In this document: positions 1 through 7,234 of the stretch, one piece after another
Numbering within the stretch: position 1 is the stretch's first letter
Layout: every line of letters begins with the position of its first letter
DNA from: CADEED01 sp035286365
Lineage (GTDB): Bacteria > Pseudomonadota > Gammaproteobacteria > Steroidobacterales > Steroidobacteraceae
Assembly: GCA_035286365.1 (NCBI GenBank)
Contig: DATHJZ010000025.1
Coordinates: 1 to 16,903 of the forward strand
Reading direction: 5' to 3'
DNA: 16,903 nucleotides
Translations under genes and position numbers: made by a program
The notes under the pieces: model-generated
What the model saw: only the letters and a program-made list of their open reading frames with translations
Databases searched by the model: none
Told to the model about the DNA's origin: nothing

Positions 1-434
1 GCGCAGATCCGTGCTGCACCACACCGGCAGGGTAGTTAGTGCGCGCGACGGCCACTGCCGGTTCGGCAGGTCGATGGGCGCGAACGCGCGGTATCGTTTG
101 GAAGGATCTTTCAACATGGCATTTCACTCGAGTAGACGGACACGACTTCCCCGCGGCGGGCGGAGGTTTTGGGGTTCCAGTCTTGTTGGCGCCGACTGGT
201 GACGCGAGTGTGTTTGCGCCTAGGGCGCAAGAAGGAGGAGCGAACGAAGCAGCGCCGGCGCGGAGGCGCGGCACTTCGGGGTCTGGCCCGGCTGTTCGTT
301 GCGATGCATGCGGCGCAACCTACCACGGTCGCGCGCAAAAGTGGACTCGCCGCGCGGGGAATGTCAGGGCGGCCGGCCGGACGGGCAATGCCAGAGCCGG
401 CGAGCTCAGGCGTTGCGCCCGTCCGACCGTCGCA
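1..434. other. Left-edge region with no supportable gene
   Basis: No reading frame here looks like a real protein. The long plus-strand frames are Arg/Ala-rich shadows of the minus-strand hydrolase that starts to their right, and the minus-strand frame at 111-338 has no recognisable motif. The stretch carries a strong purine-rich Shine-Dalgarno-like run near 230-240 with no start codon at a useful distance, and a perfect short inverted repeat at 214-230. It may be a decayed or intergenic region downstream of the hydrolase gene. I see no clear terminator for that gene in it. Confidence 0.5.
214..230. repeat. Perfect inverted repeat, 7 bp arms
   Basis: Arms TTGCGCC (214-220) and GGCGCAA (224-230) flank a 3-base centre, TAG. 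No T-tract follows on either strand, so it does not look like an intrinsic terminator. It could be a protein-binding site or chance in GC-rich DNA. Confidence 0.35.
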
Positions 435-1619
435 TCAAAACCGGGCCGGCGTCAGGTACAGTTTCTCCGCGGTTTTCATCACGACACTGCGCACGGCAAA
501 GCTCGATTGCGTGCCGCTTTGCGCGAGCAGCACGACGGCGAAGCGGCGGGTCGCATCGATGCCGATGTCGGCGCCGCCCAAGCCCGGATGAAAATACGCA
601 CCGTTGGCCGCGACGCCCCAGCCGAGCCCGTAGCTCAAAACGATGTCGACGCCCGGAATCTGCGGCACACCCTTCTGCGCTTCGTCGCCGAGCGAACGGT
701 GCGTCATCGCGTCGACCGACGCTTCCGAGAGATAGCGGTGGCCACGGTAGAAGCCGCGACCCAGGAAAAGCTGACCGAAGCGGGCCATGTCGGGCGCCGT
801 GGAGAAAAGTCCTCCGGCGGGCGCGAAGCGCGCCTTTCGGTCGCCAAGAGGCTGCGTGAGCATCGAGAGCGGGGTCGCCGTGAGCTTCGTTGTGCCCGGT
901 GGCATCCAGTACGAAGTCGCGAGACGCGTGAGCTGCGCGTTGCTCGGAAAAAACGTGCTGTCCTTCATGCCGAGAGGCGTGAGCAGCTTGCGGCGCAGGA
1001 ACTTCTCGATATCCTCGCCGCTAACTACCTCGACGACGCGCGCGGCGACGTTGATGCCGACGCCCGAGTACACAAACGCCGCGCCCGGCTCGTGCGCCAG
1101 GGGGTGGCTGGTGAGATCGCGCACGTGCTCGGCGAGCGGCATGGAATCGTACGGCCGGGCCGTGGGCAAAAGGTCCGGCATCAGCCCATGCGTGTTGTTG
1201 AGCAGCATGCGCACAGTGACGGGCTGTGCCGGCGCACTTAGCTCTCCATTGCCGCCGGCACCCTGTGCGGCGATGCGCGGCGCGAAATCGGGCAGATATT
1301 TCGACACGGGGTCGTCGAGCGCGACCTTGCCCTCGTCGACCAGCATCATGACAGCCGTCGCGATGATGGGTTTGCCGGTGGAGGCTATGTAGCCGAAGGT
1401 GTCCGGGCGCATCGGCTCGCCGCGCTCTACGTCGGCGAACCCTACGGTCTCCGCGTCGAGGACCTTGTCCACGGACACGACGATCATGACGGCGCCCGCG
1501 TACTGGCCCTGGTCGACAAACGGCTGCACCGCGCGCGCCAGCGGCCCGGGCCCGGCTGCCGACGCGGCGGTCGCCCACAAGACCCAGGTTCCAAACCACC
1601 TTACCGATGTTTTTCTCAT
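435..1619 (-). CDS. Exported serine hydrolase, beta-lactamase class C/PBP4* superfamily
   Basis: This 394-residue protein has an N-terminal signal peptide (about residues 1-22, hydrophobic core ending in ASAA), so it should act in the periplasm or outer envelope. The nucleophile motif is STGK (Ser80, Lys83), followed by the family's typical MMLVDEGKVALDDPVSKYLP stretch. The second motif is Tyr184-Ser-Gly where many members have Tyr-x-Asn, and the third is HPG at 344-346, in place of the KTG/HTG triad. The family includes esterases, D-aminopeptidases, PBP4*-type peptidases and true AmpC enzymes. Length and motifs favour the esterase/PBP-like group over a true AmpC, but the substrate cannot be read from sequence. 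The start is supported by a good RBS 6 bases upstream. It is a single gene, separated from the cox terminator by about 220 bases. Confidence 0.85.
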   Translation of the reverse strand: MRKTSVRWFGTWVLWATAASAAGPGPLARAVQPFVDQGQYAGAVMIVVSVDKVLDAETVGFADVERGEPMRPDTFGYIASTGKPIIATAVMMLVDEGKVALDDPVSKYLPDFAPRIAAQGAGGNGELSAPAQPVTVRMLLNNTHGLMPDLLPTARPYDSMPLAEHVRDLTSHPLAHEPGAAFVYSGVGINVAARVVEVVSGEDIEKFLRRKLLTPLGMKDSTFFPSNAQLTRLATSYWMPPGTTKLTATPLSMLTQPLGDRKARFAPAGGLFSTAPDMARFGQLFLGRGFYRGHRYLSEASVDAMTHRSLGDEAQKGVPQIPGVDIVLSYGLGWGVAANGAYFHPGLGGADIGIDATRRFAVVLLAQSGTQSSFAVRSVVMKTAEKLYLTPARF

Positions 1620-1625
1620 GATCAG

Positions 1626-1631
1626 TCCTCC
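1626..1631 (-). promoter_or_regulatory. Ribosome binding site of the serine hydrolase
   Basis: On the minus strand this reads GGAGGA, 6 bases before the ATG at 1619. It is a near-consensus Shine-Dalgarno sequence and supports that start. Confidence 0.75.
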
Positions 1632-1641
1632 GCGCCGAACT

Positions 1642-1682
1642 CTACTACATACGTAATAGCAATAGCCACAAGTGTAGTACTA
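1642..1682 (-). promoter_or_regulatory. Candidate operator/promoter region of the serine hydrolase (BlaI/MecI-like palindrome)
   Basis: CTACTACATACGTAATAG (1642-1659) is an imperfect palindrome, 14 of 18 positions symmetric, with a TAC-rTAy-GTA core resembling the TACA/TGTA half-sites known for BlaI/MecI repressors. About 28 bases further from the gene lies the perfect 8-base palindrome TAGTACTA (1675-1682). TACTACA (1643-1649) and TGTAGTA (1673-1679) are also exact inverted copies. The block is AT-rich against its surroundings and lies 23-63 bases before the start codon, where a promoter is expected. I could not assign a convincing -35/-10 pair. No blaI/blaR gene is in the window. Confidence 0.4.
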
Positions 1683-1841
1683 ACCGGGCCGCGTCGCGGA
1701 GGTGCGCGGCACGACTCTCGAGGACCTTGTCGTCACGCTCGTGAACGGCCACGAATGGCGGTAAGCAAACCGGGATCAGTGTCTGCCGTCATTGCGGCGC
1801 GACGATCCCCCGCACGCCTGGAAACAGTTGACTCCAAAGAA

Positions 1842-1865
1842 AAAGGGCGCCCTAAGGCGCCCTTT
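1842..1865 (-). terminator. Rho-independent terminator of the bio-cox directon
   Basis: Perfect 10-bp arms AAAGGGCGCC (1842-1851) and GGCGCCCTTT (1856-1865) enclose a 4-base loop. Read on the minus strand, the hairpin is followed by a T-rich tail (TTTTTCTTT), as expected for an intrinsic terminator. It lies 25 bases past the coxC stop codon, so the cox operon ends here and does not continue into surf1, cox15 or ctaB. Confidence 0.92.
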
Positions 1866-1889
1866 CCCGCGAAGCTCTGTGGCTTTCGA

Positions 1890-2777
1890 TCAGATCCAGT
1901 AGACGAAGATGAACAGCCCCAGCCAGACCACGTCCACGAAGTGCCAGTACCAAGCCACCGCCTCGAACGCGAAATGCCGCTCGGGCGTGAAGTGGCCCCG
2001 CATCGTGCGCAACCAGATGCACACCAGCATGATGGCGCCGAGCGTCACGTGGAAACCGTGAAAGCCCGTGAGCATGAAGAACGTCGAGCCGTAAATGCCG
2101 GTCGACAGCGTCAGGCCCAGCTCCTTGTAGGCATGGCCGTATTCAGTCGCCTGTAGATAGACGAACAGGAAGCCGAGCAGGAAGGTGGCGGCGAGGAAGG
2201 TGTTGAGCAAGCCGCGCTTGCCGTAACGCAGCGCGTGGTGCGCGATCGTCACGGTGACGCCGGACAACAGCAGGATGATGGTGTTGAGCGCCGGCAGACC
2301 GAGCGCCGGGATGATCTCGAAGCTGCCGTTCAGGCGCGGCCCGAGGCGCGCCGGGCCGTTGGTCGGCCAGGCGTTTTCGAACAGCGGATGCAGCAGTTCG
2401 TTCGCCATGACCTTGGTGCCCTCGCCGCCGAGCCACGGCACCGACAACACGCGCGCGTAGAACAGCGCGCCGAAGAACGCGGCGAAGAACATCACCTCGG
2501 AGAAGATGAACCACATCATTCCCATGCGGAAGGAGCGGTCGACATCCAGGCCGAACACGCCCTGCTGGTTCTCGCCGATGACGGTGCCGAACCAGCCGAT
2601 GAACATGTACACCACGAGCGCGAAGCCCGGGAGCAACGCCCAACCCGGCGCCCACTCATTGAGGAGCGCGACCGCGCCGAGCAGCAGCGTGAAGAACCCC
2701 GCCGAGGCGATGATCGGCCAGCGACTCTCGTGGGGAACGTAATACTTTTCACTCGCGGGGGTGTGTGCCTGTGACAT
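1890..2777 (-). CDS. coxC/ctaE: Cytochrome c oxidase subunit III
   Basis: This 295-residue integral membrane protein is the third core subunit of the aa3-type cytochrome c oxidase. It has about seven hydrophobic segments. Diagnostic stretches are the conserved Glu94 in IFSEVMFFAAFF, the ATEYGHA motif, LTGFHGFHVTLG, and the C-terminal FEAVAWYWHFVDVVWLGLF block. Length and motif order match bacterial subunit III over its full length. The subunit has no redox centre of its own; in the family it stabilises the oxidase during turnover and supports proton uptake through the D-channel. It is the last gene of the operon, 15 bases after ctaG, and is followed by a strong terminator. The ATG start gives the usual soluble N-terminal segment before helix 1. 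Confidence 0.97.
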   Translation of the reverse strand: MSQAHTPASEKYYVPHESRWPIIASAGFFTLLLGAVALLNEWAPGWALLPGFALVVYMFIGWFGTVIGENQQGVFGLDVDRSFRMGMMWFIFSEVMFFAAFFGALFYARVLSVPWLGGEGTKVMANELLHPLFENAWPTNGPARLGPRLNGSFEIIPALGLPALNTIILLLSGVTVTIAHHALRYGKRGLLNTFLAATFLLGFLFVYLQATEYGHAYKELGLTLSTGIYGSTFFMLTGFHGFHVTLGAIMLVCIWLRTMRGHFTPERHFAFEAVAWYWHFVDVVWLGLFIFVYWI

Positions 2778-2792
2778 GAGTAAACCCTGTGC

Positions 2793-3335
2793 TTAGTTCA
2801 ATGAGCCCACGCGCGTGAACTCGTCATAGAAAGTGTACGAAAGAGTGATGCGCTCGACCGAGCGCGGGATCGCAGGATCCACCACGAAGCGCACGACCAT
2901 GGGCCGCTGCTCGTTGACCGCGAAATTCTGCGGCGTGAAGCAGAAGCACTCGGTCTTGCGGAAATATCCCGCGGCCTTGCCGGGTGCGATGTTGGGCACG
3001 GCCTGCGCCGTGGTCGCGTGCCCGGTAAGGTTGTGCGCGAAAAATTCGGTCTTGTAGAGACGGCCAGGATGAATCTGCATCGAGGCCACGGTCGGACGAA
3101 ACTCCCAATTGCCGACGGTTGGCAGCTCGGCCACGAAATCGACGGTAAGCGTGCGCGAATCGTCGGGCGCTTCGACGGCCATGCGTGCTCTCGCCAACTG
3201 GCTTTGATCGCCGAAGCCGGTGATGTCGCACAGGACGTCGTACAGCGGGACGAGCGCAAACCCGAACGCAAAGCTGCCGAGCGCGAACGCCAGCAGTTTC
3301 AGCGTGAGCTTCTTGTTGTCCCGCTCGCGGCTCAA
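2793..3335 (-). CDS. ctaG: Cytochrome c oxidase assembly protein CtaG/Cox11 (CuB insertion)
   Basis: This 180-residue protein has one N-terminal membrane helix (about residues 11-31, ending FGFALVPLYDVLCDITG) and a periplasmic immunoglobulin-like domain. It carries the family's Cu(I)-binding pair in ECFCF (Cys130, Cys132) and the conserved Cys36 after the helix. Cox11 proteins deliver copper to the CuB site of subunit I. The start used here is TTG at 3335; no ATG or GTG lies close upstream in this frame, and the preceding 40-codon gene stops at 3332-3334, giving a 4-base overlap that fits translational coupling. The position between coxA and coxC is the usual one in proteobacteria. The exact start is the only real uncertainty. 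Confidence 0.94.
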   Translation of the reverse strand: MSRERDNKKLTLKLLAFALGSFAFGFALVPLYDVLCDITGFGDQSQLARARMAVEAPDDSRTLTVDFVAELPTVGNWEFRPTVASMQIHPGRLYKTEFFAHNLTGHATTAQAVPNIAPGKAAGYFRKTECFCFTPQNFAVNEQRPMVVRFVVDPAIPRSVERITLSYTFYDEFTRVGSLN

Positions 3336-3454
3336 GAGCGCATTACCGACATGACGATGAACGCCACGTAGAACGACAGCGCCACGAGCCCCAACAGCAT
3401 GGCGTTGCGCCGCACGCGGCGACGTTGCTCGTCATTCGCGTCGTTCACGTTCAT
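3332..3454 (-). CDS. Small single-helix membrane protein of the cox operon (40 aa)
   Basis: This 40-codon gene begins with ATG at 3454, overlapping the coxA stop by one base (TGATG), and ends 4 bases into ctaG. The product has a charged N-terminus (NDANDEQRRRVRR) followed by one membrane helix (about residues 18-37, AMLLGLVALSFYVAFIVMSV). It sits where many beta- and gammaproteobacteria carry a very short 'cytochrome oxidase small assembly protein' between subunit I and Cox11. Overlaps on both sides argue that it is translated. I infer a role in oxidase assembly or stability from position and shape only. A longer frame reaching 3598 exists but overlaps coxA on the same strand, so the ATG at 3454 is preferred. 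Confidence 0.75.
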   Translation of the reverse strand: MNVNDANDEQRRRVRRNAMLLGLVALSFYVAFIVMSVMRS

Positions 3455-5061
3455 CAGTGCTGCACGCCGCGCGCGACGATCTCGCGAGACGGCGGCGGAT
3501 CCCAGCTGTGGTATGGCGGCGGCGAGCTCAACTCCCACTCGAGGCCATGCGCGCCTTCCCACGAACGGCCTTCCGCCTTCGAGCCGGCTTTCAGGCACTT
3601 CCAGATGATGTACGGGAGCAGCAGCTGCGACAGGCCGAAGCCGAATGCGCCGAGCGACGACACCATGTTCCAGTCCGCGAACTGCACGGAGTAGTCAGGG
3701 ATGCGGCGTGGCATGCCGGCGAGCCCCAGGAAGTGCTGGGGGAAGAACAACACGTTCACGAAGATGGTCGACAGCCAGAAGTGCCAGGTGGCGAGCTTCT
3801 GGTCGTACATCTTGCCGCTCCATTTCGGCAGCCAGTAGTAGACGCCACCCATGATGGCGAAGATGGCGCCAGGTACCAGCACGTAGTGGAAATGAGCGAC
3901 CACGAAATACGTGTCGTGGTACTGGAAGTCGGCCGGCACTATCGCGAGCATCAGTCCCGAGAAGCCGCCGATGGTGAACAGGAACAGGAACGACAGCGCG
4001 AACAGCATGGGTGGTTCGAACGATAACGATCCCTTCCACAGCGTTGCCGTCCAGTTGAAGACCTTCACGCCCGTGGGAATCGAAATCAACATGGTCGACA
4101 GCGTGAAGAACAGTTGTCCCGCGAGCGGCATGCCCACGGTGAACATGTGGTGCGCCCAGACGATGAACGACAGAAAGGCAATAGCGGCCGTGGCATACAC
4201 CATCGCGTCGTAGCCGAACAACGGCTTGCGCGAGAAGGTCGGGATGATCTCCGAGATGATGCCGAAGGCCGGCAAGATCAGGATGTAGACCTCGGGATGC
4301 CCGAAGAACCAGAAGATGTGCTGGAACATCACCGGGTCGCCGCCGCCCGAGGCCGAGAAGAAGCTCGTGCCGAAGAAGTGGTCGGTCAGCAGCATGGTCA
4401 CGGCGCCCGCGAGCACCGGCATGGTGGCGATCAGTAGATAGGCTGTGATCAGCCAGCTCCAGCAGAACAGCGGCATGTTGAGCAGCCCGACGCCCGGTGC
4501 GCGCATGTTCATGATCGTGACGACCACGTTGATGGAGCCGAGGATCGACGAGGCGCCCATCAGGTGGATGGCGAAGATCGCCATCGGGAACGAATCGCCA
4601 CCCTGCAGCGACAGCGGCGGGTACAGCGTCCACCCGCCGGCCGGCGCGCCGCTCGGCATGAACAGCGTGCCCAGCAGCAGCGTGAACGCGAACGGCAGGA
4701 GCCAGAACGAGAAGTTGTTGAGACGCGGCAGCGCCATGTCGGGGGCGCCCACCTGCATCGGGATCATCCAGTTCGCGAGTCCCGTCCAGGCCGGCATGAC
4801 CGCGCCGAAGATCATGACCAACGCGTGCATGGTGGTCATCGAGTTGAAGAACTGCGGCTCGACCAGCTGCAGGCCGGGCTGGAACAGTTCGGCGCGGATG
4901 ATCATCGCCATGAATCCGCCGACGAAGAACATGATGCAGGCGAAGATCAGGTACATCGTGCCGATGTCCTTGTGGTTCGTCGCGTAGACCCAGCGGCGCC
5001 AGCCGTGAGTCTTGTGGTCGTCGTGAGCGTGGGAATCGGCGGTGTGTGCGTCGTATGCCAT
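3454..5061 (-). CDS. coxA/ctaD: Cytochrome c oxidase subunit I (aa3 type, A1 family)
   Basis: This 535-residue protein is the catalytic heme-copper subunit that reduces O2 to water and pumps protons. Heme a ligands are His79 (TTMHALVM) and His392; the heme a3 ligand is His390 (AHFHYVLVPG); CuB ligands are His255, His304 and His305 (WFFGHPEVY, VWAHHMFTVG), with Tyr259 placed for the His-Tyr cross-link. Glu257 in GHPEVY and Asp108 in GAPDMA mark the D-channel, and Lys333 in SIPTGVKVF fits the K-channel, so this is an A1-type proton pump. Twelve hydrophobic segments are expected. The N-terminus is His/Asp-rich (five His in the first 19 residues). It lies 39 bases after coxB and overlaps the next small gene by one base. 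All key residues are present. Confidence 0.98.
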   Translation of the reverse strand: MAYDAHTADSHAHDDHKTHGWRRWVYATNHKDIGTMYLIFACIMFFVGGFMAMIIRAELFQPGLQLVEPQFFNSMTTMHALVMIFGAVMPAWTGLANWMIPMQVGAPDMALPRLNNFSFWLLPFAFTLLLGTLFMPSGAPAGGWTLYPPLSLQGGDSFPMAIFAIHLMGASSILGSINVVVTIMNMRAPGVGLLNMPLFCWSWLITAYLLIATMPVLAGAVTMLLTDHFFGTSFFSASGGGDPVMFQHIFWFFGHPEVYILILPAFGIISEIIPTFSRKPLFGYDAMVYATAAIAFLSFIVWAHHMFTVGMPLAGQLFFTLSTMLISIPTGVKVFNWTATLWKGSLSFEPPMLFALSFLFLFTIGGFSGLMLAIVPADFQYHDTYFVVAHFHYVLVPGAIFAIMGGVYYWLPKWSGKMYDQKLATWHFWLSTIFVNVLFFPQHFLGLAGMPRRIPDYSVQFADWNMVSSLGAFGFGLSQLLLPYIIWKCLKAGSKAEGRSWEGAHGLEWELSSPPPYHSWDPPPSREIVARGVQH

Positions 5062-5100
5062 GTGCGTGCTTCTCGTCGAAAACTTGTTTCTGAGCCAGTC

Positions 5101-6000
5101 TTATTGGGCGATGGAGGCCGGAGCGGCCGAGGCGATCGCAGAAGAAGCGTTCGGCGCAACTCCCGCGAGCTTCTGCTCGGCCTGCTTGGCGCGCAGCCAC
5201 GCGTCGTATTCGGCCGGCGACTTCACTTCGACCACGATCGGCATGAAGCCGTGATCCTGGCCGCACAGCTCAGCGCACTGGCCGCGATACGTGCCGACCT
5301 TGTCAGCGTCGACCTGCACCCAGATTTCGTTCACGTAGCCCGGAATGGCATCTTTCTTCATGCCGAAGGCGGGCACCCACCAGGCGTGGATCACGTCCTG
5401 CGCAGTGAGCAGGAAGCGGATCTTCGTGCCTGCCGGAACCACCAGTGGGTTATCCACGTCGAGCAGGTAGTTAGGCACGGTCTTGGGGTCGATGCCCGAA
5501 CCCAGCTGCCGCGCTTCGTTGCTGTCGCGCTTGAGCGTCGAGAAGAAGCTGACGTTCTGCCCGAGGTATTCGTATTCCCACTTCCACTGGTAACCCGTCA
5601 CCTTGATGTTGAGGCCGACGTTGCCCATGTCTTCGATTTCGATGAGCGTCTTGGCGGTGGGCACGGCCATGAGCACGAGAATGCCGATGGGGATGACCGT
5701 CCAGACGATTTCGACTTTCGTGCTGTGGACCAGCGTCTTGTCGGCTTCGGCGCCCTGCGACCTCCGGAATTTCACCATCGAATAGATCATGACGCCGAAC
5801 ACCACGATGCCGATGGCCACGCACCACCAGAAGATGGTCATGTGCAGGCCGTAGATCTTGCGGCTCAGGATGGTCACGCCCTCGTGCATGTTGAGTCCGC
5901 CCCAATCGGCGTGCGCAACGGATGCCAATACGGCGAACAGGGATGCAACGGCGGCCGGTATTCCACGGCGCGCTTTGGCGTTCTTCATGTGAAAGCTCAT
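5101..6000 (-). CDS. coxB/ctaC: Cytochrome c oxidase subunit II (CuA)
   Basis: This 299-residue precursor has a signal peptide (AAVASLFAVLASVAHA), two membrane helices (about residues 51-76 and 95-116) and a periplasmic cupredoxin domain. The aromatic electron-entry patch is YQWKWEYEY (137-145). The CuA ligands are all visible: His205 in VIHAWWVP, then Cys242, Cys246, His250 and Met253 in CAELCGQDHGFMP. A short Ala-rich tail follows and there is no fused cytochrome c domain, so this is an aa3 enzyme, not a caa3. The ATG at 6000 is chosen over an upstream TTG at 6012 because GAGG lies about 8 bases before it; an ATG at 5988 is also possible. The gene starts 8 bases after the DUF2244 gene, so any dedicated cox promoter would have to lie inside upstream coding sequence. 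Confidence 0.97.
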   Translation of the reverse strand: MSFHMKNAKARRGIPAAVASLFAVLASVAHADWGGLNMHEGVTILSRKIYGLHMTIFWWCVAIGIVVFGVMIYSMVKFRRSQGAEADKTLVHSTKVEIVWTVIPIGILVLMAVPTAKTLIEIEDMGNVGLNIKVTGYQWKWEYEYLGQNVSFFSTLKRDSNEARQLGSGIDPKTVPNYLLDVDNPLVVPAGTKIRFLLTAQDVIHAWWVPAFGMKKDAIPGYVNEIWVQVDADKVGTYRGQCAELCGQDHGFMPIVVEVKSPAEYDAWLRAKQAEQKLAGVAPNASSAIASAAPASIAQ

Positions 6001-6008
6001 CGATGACC

Positions 6009-6512
6009 TCAAGAAAACTTATCCGGTGAACCCGAGTCCGGCAGCGCCGGCGACTGGTTCATGTCGCCAATCAGGCGCCGTAATTCGGCTGCCAGCTGGT
6101 GACGCTCCTCCTCTGTCAGAAACTTTCCAACCTCGTGCGCCCGGCCGTGCGACTCGATCACGAGTTGGCCGCGGTGGAGGGGCGATTTCGGGCGGCGGAT
6201 TTTAACCCGTGCCCAGTGGCGCGGGTACACAACTCGACGCGTCGCACCGTGCGTGTACTCGATGACGATTTCGGTGTCCGAGATATCGATGCTCTCGCGC
6301 TCGTGTCGGCGAGCCATGCTGGACTTGAGCGCCCAGCCCAGCAGCAGCATTTCGGCGCCCGCGAAGGGCAACACCGGCCAGAATCCCAACGCAGTGGCGA
6401 CGCCAGCCACGCCAAAGGTGCCGACACAGACCAGGCCGAAAAAGCCGACCGCGCCGCGCGGGCTCAGCGAGCAATGCGGGGCAAGGTCGATGTGGCGGGC
6501 TGGGACGAGCAC
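6009..6512 (-). CDS. DUF2244 family membrane protein
   Basis: The 167-residue product matches the DUF2244 pattern: a short N-terminus with a polar lead-in (LAPHCSLSPRG), two membrane helices (about residues 21-42 and 45-62) joined by the typical FWPVLPFAGAEMLLLGWAL segment, then a cytoplasmic beta-rich domain with ERESIDISDTEIVIE and a C-terminal SHGRAHEVGKFLTEEERHQLAAEL stretch. The family's function is unknown, but its genes often sit beside cytochrome oxidase genes, as here, which suggests a role in oxidase assembly or membrane physiology. The open frame runs much further upstream, through bioD in another frame. The GTG at 6512 is chosen because the domain begins just after it, but no strong RBS is visible. 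Family call likely; start uncertain. Confidence 0.75.
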   Translation of the reverse strand: MLVPARHIDLAPHCSLSPRGAVGFFGLVCVGTFGVAGVATALGFWPVLPFAGAEMLLLGWALKSSMARRHERESIDISDTEIVIEYTHGATRRVVYPRHWARVKIRRPKSPLHRGQLVIESHGRAHEVGKFLTEEERHQLAAELRRLIGDMNQSPALPDSGSPDKFS

Positions 6513-6547
6513 GGGGCGCGATGATACCAGCCAATTTGCCGCTGCAC

Positions 6548-7234
6548 TCAAGCACTTAGGAGCTTTTCCACCACTTCGTTCGCCCACGAGGGAACGGCGC
6601 CTGCGACGGGCTTCGTGCCGGCCGGTACTACGCCAAGCGGCGCCACGCCGAAGCGGTTCTCGAGCGAGTCGATGTTCGCGTCTGCCAGCGGCATCGCGGT
6701 CGCCAGCTGGTTCGCGATCCAGCCCGCGAAAACCATCCCGCGCGCGCGAATCGCTGCGCGCGTGAGTAACGCGTGATTGAGACAACCCAGGCGAACGCCG
6801 ACCACGAGAATCACCGGCAGCGCCATTTTTACGGCGACGTCGGCCATGGTTTCGGTGGCGGAGATCGGTGCGAGCCACCCGCCCGCGCCTTCGACGATGA
6901 CCAGGTCGGACTCCGCTGTGAGTTTATCGAGCGCGGCGACGATGCGGTCCTGGCGAATCGTGACGCCATCGGCACGCGCGGCCAGGTGCGGCGAGGCCGG
7001 CATGGACAGCATCCACGGATTCACATCCTCGTACGGCGCCTTGACGTTGCTCGCGGCTAACAACTCGAGCGCGTCATCGTTGAACAAGCCGTCCGGCGTG
7101 CGCAAGCCGCCGGCCGCGACGGGTTTCATCACGGCCGTGCGCAGGCCGCGCGCCACCAGCGCGCGTGTCACCGCCACGGCAACGAGAGTCTTGCCCACGC
7201 CCGTGTCCGTACCCGTGATGAAGAAGCCGTTCAT
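6548..7234 (-). CDS. bioD: Dethiobiotin synthetase
   Basis: This 228-residue cytosolic enzyme makes dethiobiotin from 7,8-diaminopelargonic acid, CO2 and ATP, the second-to-last step of biotin synthesis. The P-loop is GTDTGVGKT (8-16). Other family signatures are KPVAAG (37-42), the ND pair near residue 52, the PASPHLAA substrate loop, EGAGGW (115-120) and the VRLGCLNHALLT block. Length is normal. Its ATG overlaps the bioC stop by four bases (ATGA), so translation is probably coupled. It is the last of the biotin genes, and the DUF2244/cox genes follow on the same strand after 35 bases with no terminator that I can see. Confidence 0.96.
   Translation of the reverse strand: MNGFFITGTDTGVGKTLVAVAVTRALVARGLRTAVMKPVAAGGLRTPDGLFNDDALELLAASNVKAPYEDVNPWMLSMPASPHLAARADGVTIRQDRIVAALDKLTAESDLVIVEGAGGWLAPISATETMADVAVKMALPVILVVGVRLGCLNHALLTRAAIRARGMVFAGWIANQLATAMPLADANIDSLENRFGVAPLGVVPAGTKPVAGAVPSWANEVVEKLLSA

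Noticed and set aside
350..400. GC-rich inverted repeat around GGCCGGCC as a hydrolase terminator
   Set aside because: There is no T-tract and the pairing is short and broken.
39..1241. A 400-codon plus-strand open frame
   Set aside because: It is Arg/Ala/His-rich, has no motifs, and lies opposite the well-supported serine hydrolase; it is a GC-rich shadow frame.
3695..5266. A 523-codon minus-strand frame across coxA and coxB
   Set aside because: It is a shifted-frame shadow of coxA; composition is His/Arg-rich and no domain is visible.
6513..6878. Upstream extension of the DUF2244 frame
   Set aside because: It overlaps bioD on the same strand in another frame and is Arg-rich without family similarity.
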